From Zeimonas sediminis (GTDB lineage Bacteria > Pseudomonadota > Gammaproteobacteria > Burkholderiales > Burkholderiaceae_E), in NCBI RefSeq assembly GCF_023721795.1, contig NZ_JAMQYE010000001.1, positions 3,073,671 to 3,137,670 on the forward strand: 64,000 bases of DNA, read 5' to 3'. The translations under genes were made by a program, and so were the position numbers. Of the stretch, positions 62,760-64,000 are shown piece after piece. Every line of letters begins with the position of its first letter. The first letter of the stretch is position 1. The notes under the pieces are model-generated. The model had not been told where the DNA came from. It searched no databases and saw only the letters and a list, made by a program, of their open reading frames with translations.

Positions 62760-64000
62760 TCACAGGTCCACCCCGAAACGCTCCAGCGTCTTGCGCAGCG
62801 TCTCGCTGCCCGGCTCCAGCCTGCGCGCCTCCCGCCACATGCGCCTGGCCTCGTCTCGCTCGCCGCTGGCCCAGAGCACCTCGCCCAGGTGGGTCGCGAC
62901 CTCGGCCTCGGGGGTGGCCTTCCAGGCCTTGCGCAGATAGTCGAGGGCGCCGCGCAGGTCGCCGCGCCGATAGAGCACCCAGCCCATGCTGTCGAGGATG
63001 TGCCCGTCGTCGGGCCTGAGTTCGAGCGCCTTCGCGATCAGCTGCTGGGCTTCCTCGAGCCGGATGTTGCGGTCGGCGAAGGTGTAGCCGAGCGCGTTGT
63101 AGGCGTGCGCGTTGTCGGGGCGAAGCGAGATCAGCTTGCGCAGGCTCGCTTCCATCAGGTCGAGGCGGTCGACCCGCTCGGCCGCCATCGCGTGGTCGTA
63201 GAGCAGCTCCGGATTCTCGGGCAGGCGCTCGAGCGAGCGGGCGAGGAAGTCGAGGGCCTCGTCGAAGCGGCCGGCCTCGCGCAGGACCTGCGCCTCGACC
63301 GCGATCAGCTGCACGCGCTCGCGGTTGGTGGACACCGGCGTGTCGTGCAGGACCTTGCGCGCCTCGTCGACCCTGCCTTGCCTGGCGATCAGCAGGGCGC
63401 GGCGGCTCAGCGCGGGCAGGAACTGGTCCCCTCGCCCGACCTTGCCGTATCGCTCGATCGCCTCGTCGATCCGGCCGTCGGTTTCGGCGATCTGGCCGAG
63501 GAACAGCCAGGCCGGGCTGTCGTTGCGCTGAACGCTCGCCGGCAGCTCGACGTAGCGCCGCAGGTAGCCTTCGGCGGCCCGCGAGTCCTTGGCCTGCCAG
63601 GCGAGCTGCGCGAGCGAGAACAGGATCGTCGGGTCGTCGGGCCGCGCCTTGCGCGCGATCTCGAATTGGGCGCGCGCCTCGTCGATCCGCTCGGCCGAAG
63701 CGAGCAGCCGCGCCATCGCCAGGCGCGCCTCGATCGCGTCGGGCTGCCCGGCGAGGAAACGCTCGAGCAGCGCGATCGCTCCGTCGGGGCGGTCCTGGGC
63801 CGCCGCCACGTGCTGGGCGGCGGCCACGGCGACCTCCTCGTCGCCGGGCGCGAGCTCGATCGCGGCCGCCGCTTCGCGCGCCGCGCGCTCGCCGTCGCCC
63901 GCCGCAGCGGCTTGCGCGGCGAGCGCCAGTCGCGCCTGCGCCACCGCGGCGTCCGGGCCGGATATTCGCTCGAGCAGCGCGAGCGCGGCGGTCTTGTCGC
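62760..64000 (-). CDS. Tetratricopeptide repeat protein, C-terminal part (cut by window edge)
   Basis: The minus-strand frame is open to the window edge (413 codons seen), so the start is beyond 64000; the GTG at 63944 is internal. At least nine TPR-like helical pairs are visible, e.g. RLLASAERIDEARAQFEIAR, AYNALGYTFADRNIRLEEAQ and LDSMGWVLYRRGDLRGALDY. Such a TPR protein is common directly upstream of lolB in beta-proteobacteria. It is probably an envelope-associated scaffold; exact function is unknown. Confidence 0.88.
   Translation of the reverse strand, partial: DKTAALALLERISGPDAAVAQARLALAAQAAAAGDGERAAREAAAAIELAPGDEEVAVAAAQHVAAAQDRPDGAIALLERFLAGQPDAIEARLAMARLLASAERIDEARAQFEIARKARPDDPTILFSLAQLAWQAKDSRAAEGYLRRYVELPASVQRNDSPAWLFLGQIAETDGRIDEAIERYGKVGRGDQFLPALSRRALLIARQGRVDEARKVLHDTPVSTNRERVQLIAVEAQVLREAGRFDEALDFLARSLERLPENPELLYDHAMAAERVDRLDLMEASLRKLISLRPDNAHAYNALGYTFADRNIRLEEAQQLIAKALELRPDDGHILDSMGWVLYRRGDLRGALDYLRKAWKATPEAEVATHLGEVLWASGERDEARRMWREARRLEPGSETLRKTLERFGVDL

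Overview
The window is uniformly GC-rich (roughly 68-70% by eye). It looks like a chromosomal segment of a beta-proteobacterium, probably Burkholderiales. The evidence is the block TPR protein-lolB-ispE-tRNA-Gln-prs-rplY-pth on the minus strand, the number of Bug/TctC-type binding proteins, and the style of the LysR/TauD and CaiB clusters. No phage, IS or CRISPR sequence was seen. Left region (1-20 kb) is a cell-surface locus. It starts with the N-terminus of an EpsL-like outer-membrane barrel protein, then a polyprenyl-phosphate glycosyl-1-phosphate transferase (EPS priming enzyme). Next come two paralogous Ig-like-repeat adhesins and a complete type I secretion system (TolC-like, ABC with a C39-like domain, HlyD-like), largely head to tail. 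Two lipoproteins, a GT4 glycosyltransferase, a small membrane protein and an MBOAT/SGNH pair that probably O-acylates the polysaccharide follow. Together they suggest production and modification of an exopolysaccharide plus secretion of matrix or surface adhesins. Middle-left (20-30 kb) is metabolic: a Tat-exported PhoX phosphatase, divergent glpD/glpK, an FAH-family enzyme, a SIMPL-domain protein, an SDR, a RelE/RHH toxin-antitoxin pair and ychF. Right core (57-64 kb) is the conserved housekeeping block pth, a Bcr/CflA transporter, rplY, prs, tRNA-Gln(TTG), ispE, lolB and a TPR protein. Between ychF and pth, which are adjacent in E. coli, lie about 27 kb of accessory catabolic genes (30.6-57.2 kb). 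These include a MaoC-Pta fusion, a 5'-nucleotidase and a nitroreductase. A duplicated Bug/TauD-dioxygenase cluster is read divergently from a LysR regulator, and a homoserine-dehydrogenase-like/amidohydrolase pair follows that regulator. A second LysR/Bug/HbpS unit comes next. Last is a large CoA-dependent locus around a GntR regulator, with two class III CoA transferases, two crotonase-fold enzymes lacking the usual first catalytic Glu, a quinone oxidoreductase, an AfuABC/FbpABC-like ABC transporter and another Bug protein. Five Bug binding proteins are present but no TctA/TctB membrane subunits. The most unusual pure DNA structure is a roughly 311-bp nested imperfect palindrome at 30365-30675. 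It lies at the ychF edge of the accessory block and runs into the 3' end of the MaoC-Pta gene.
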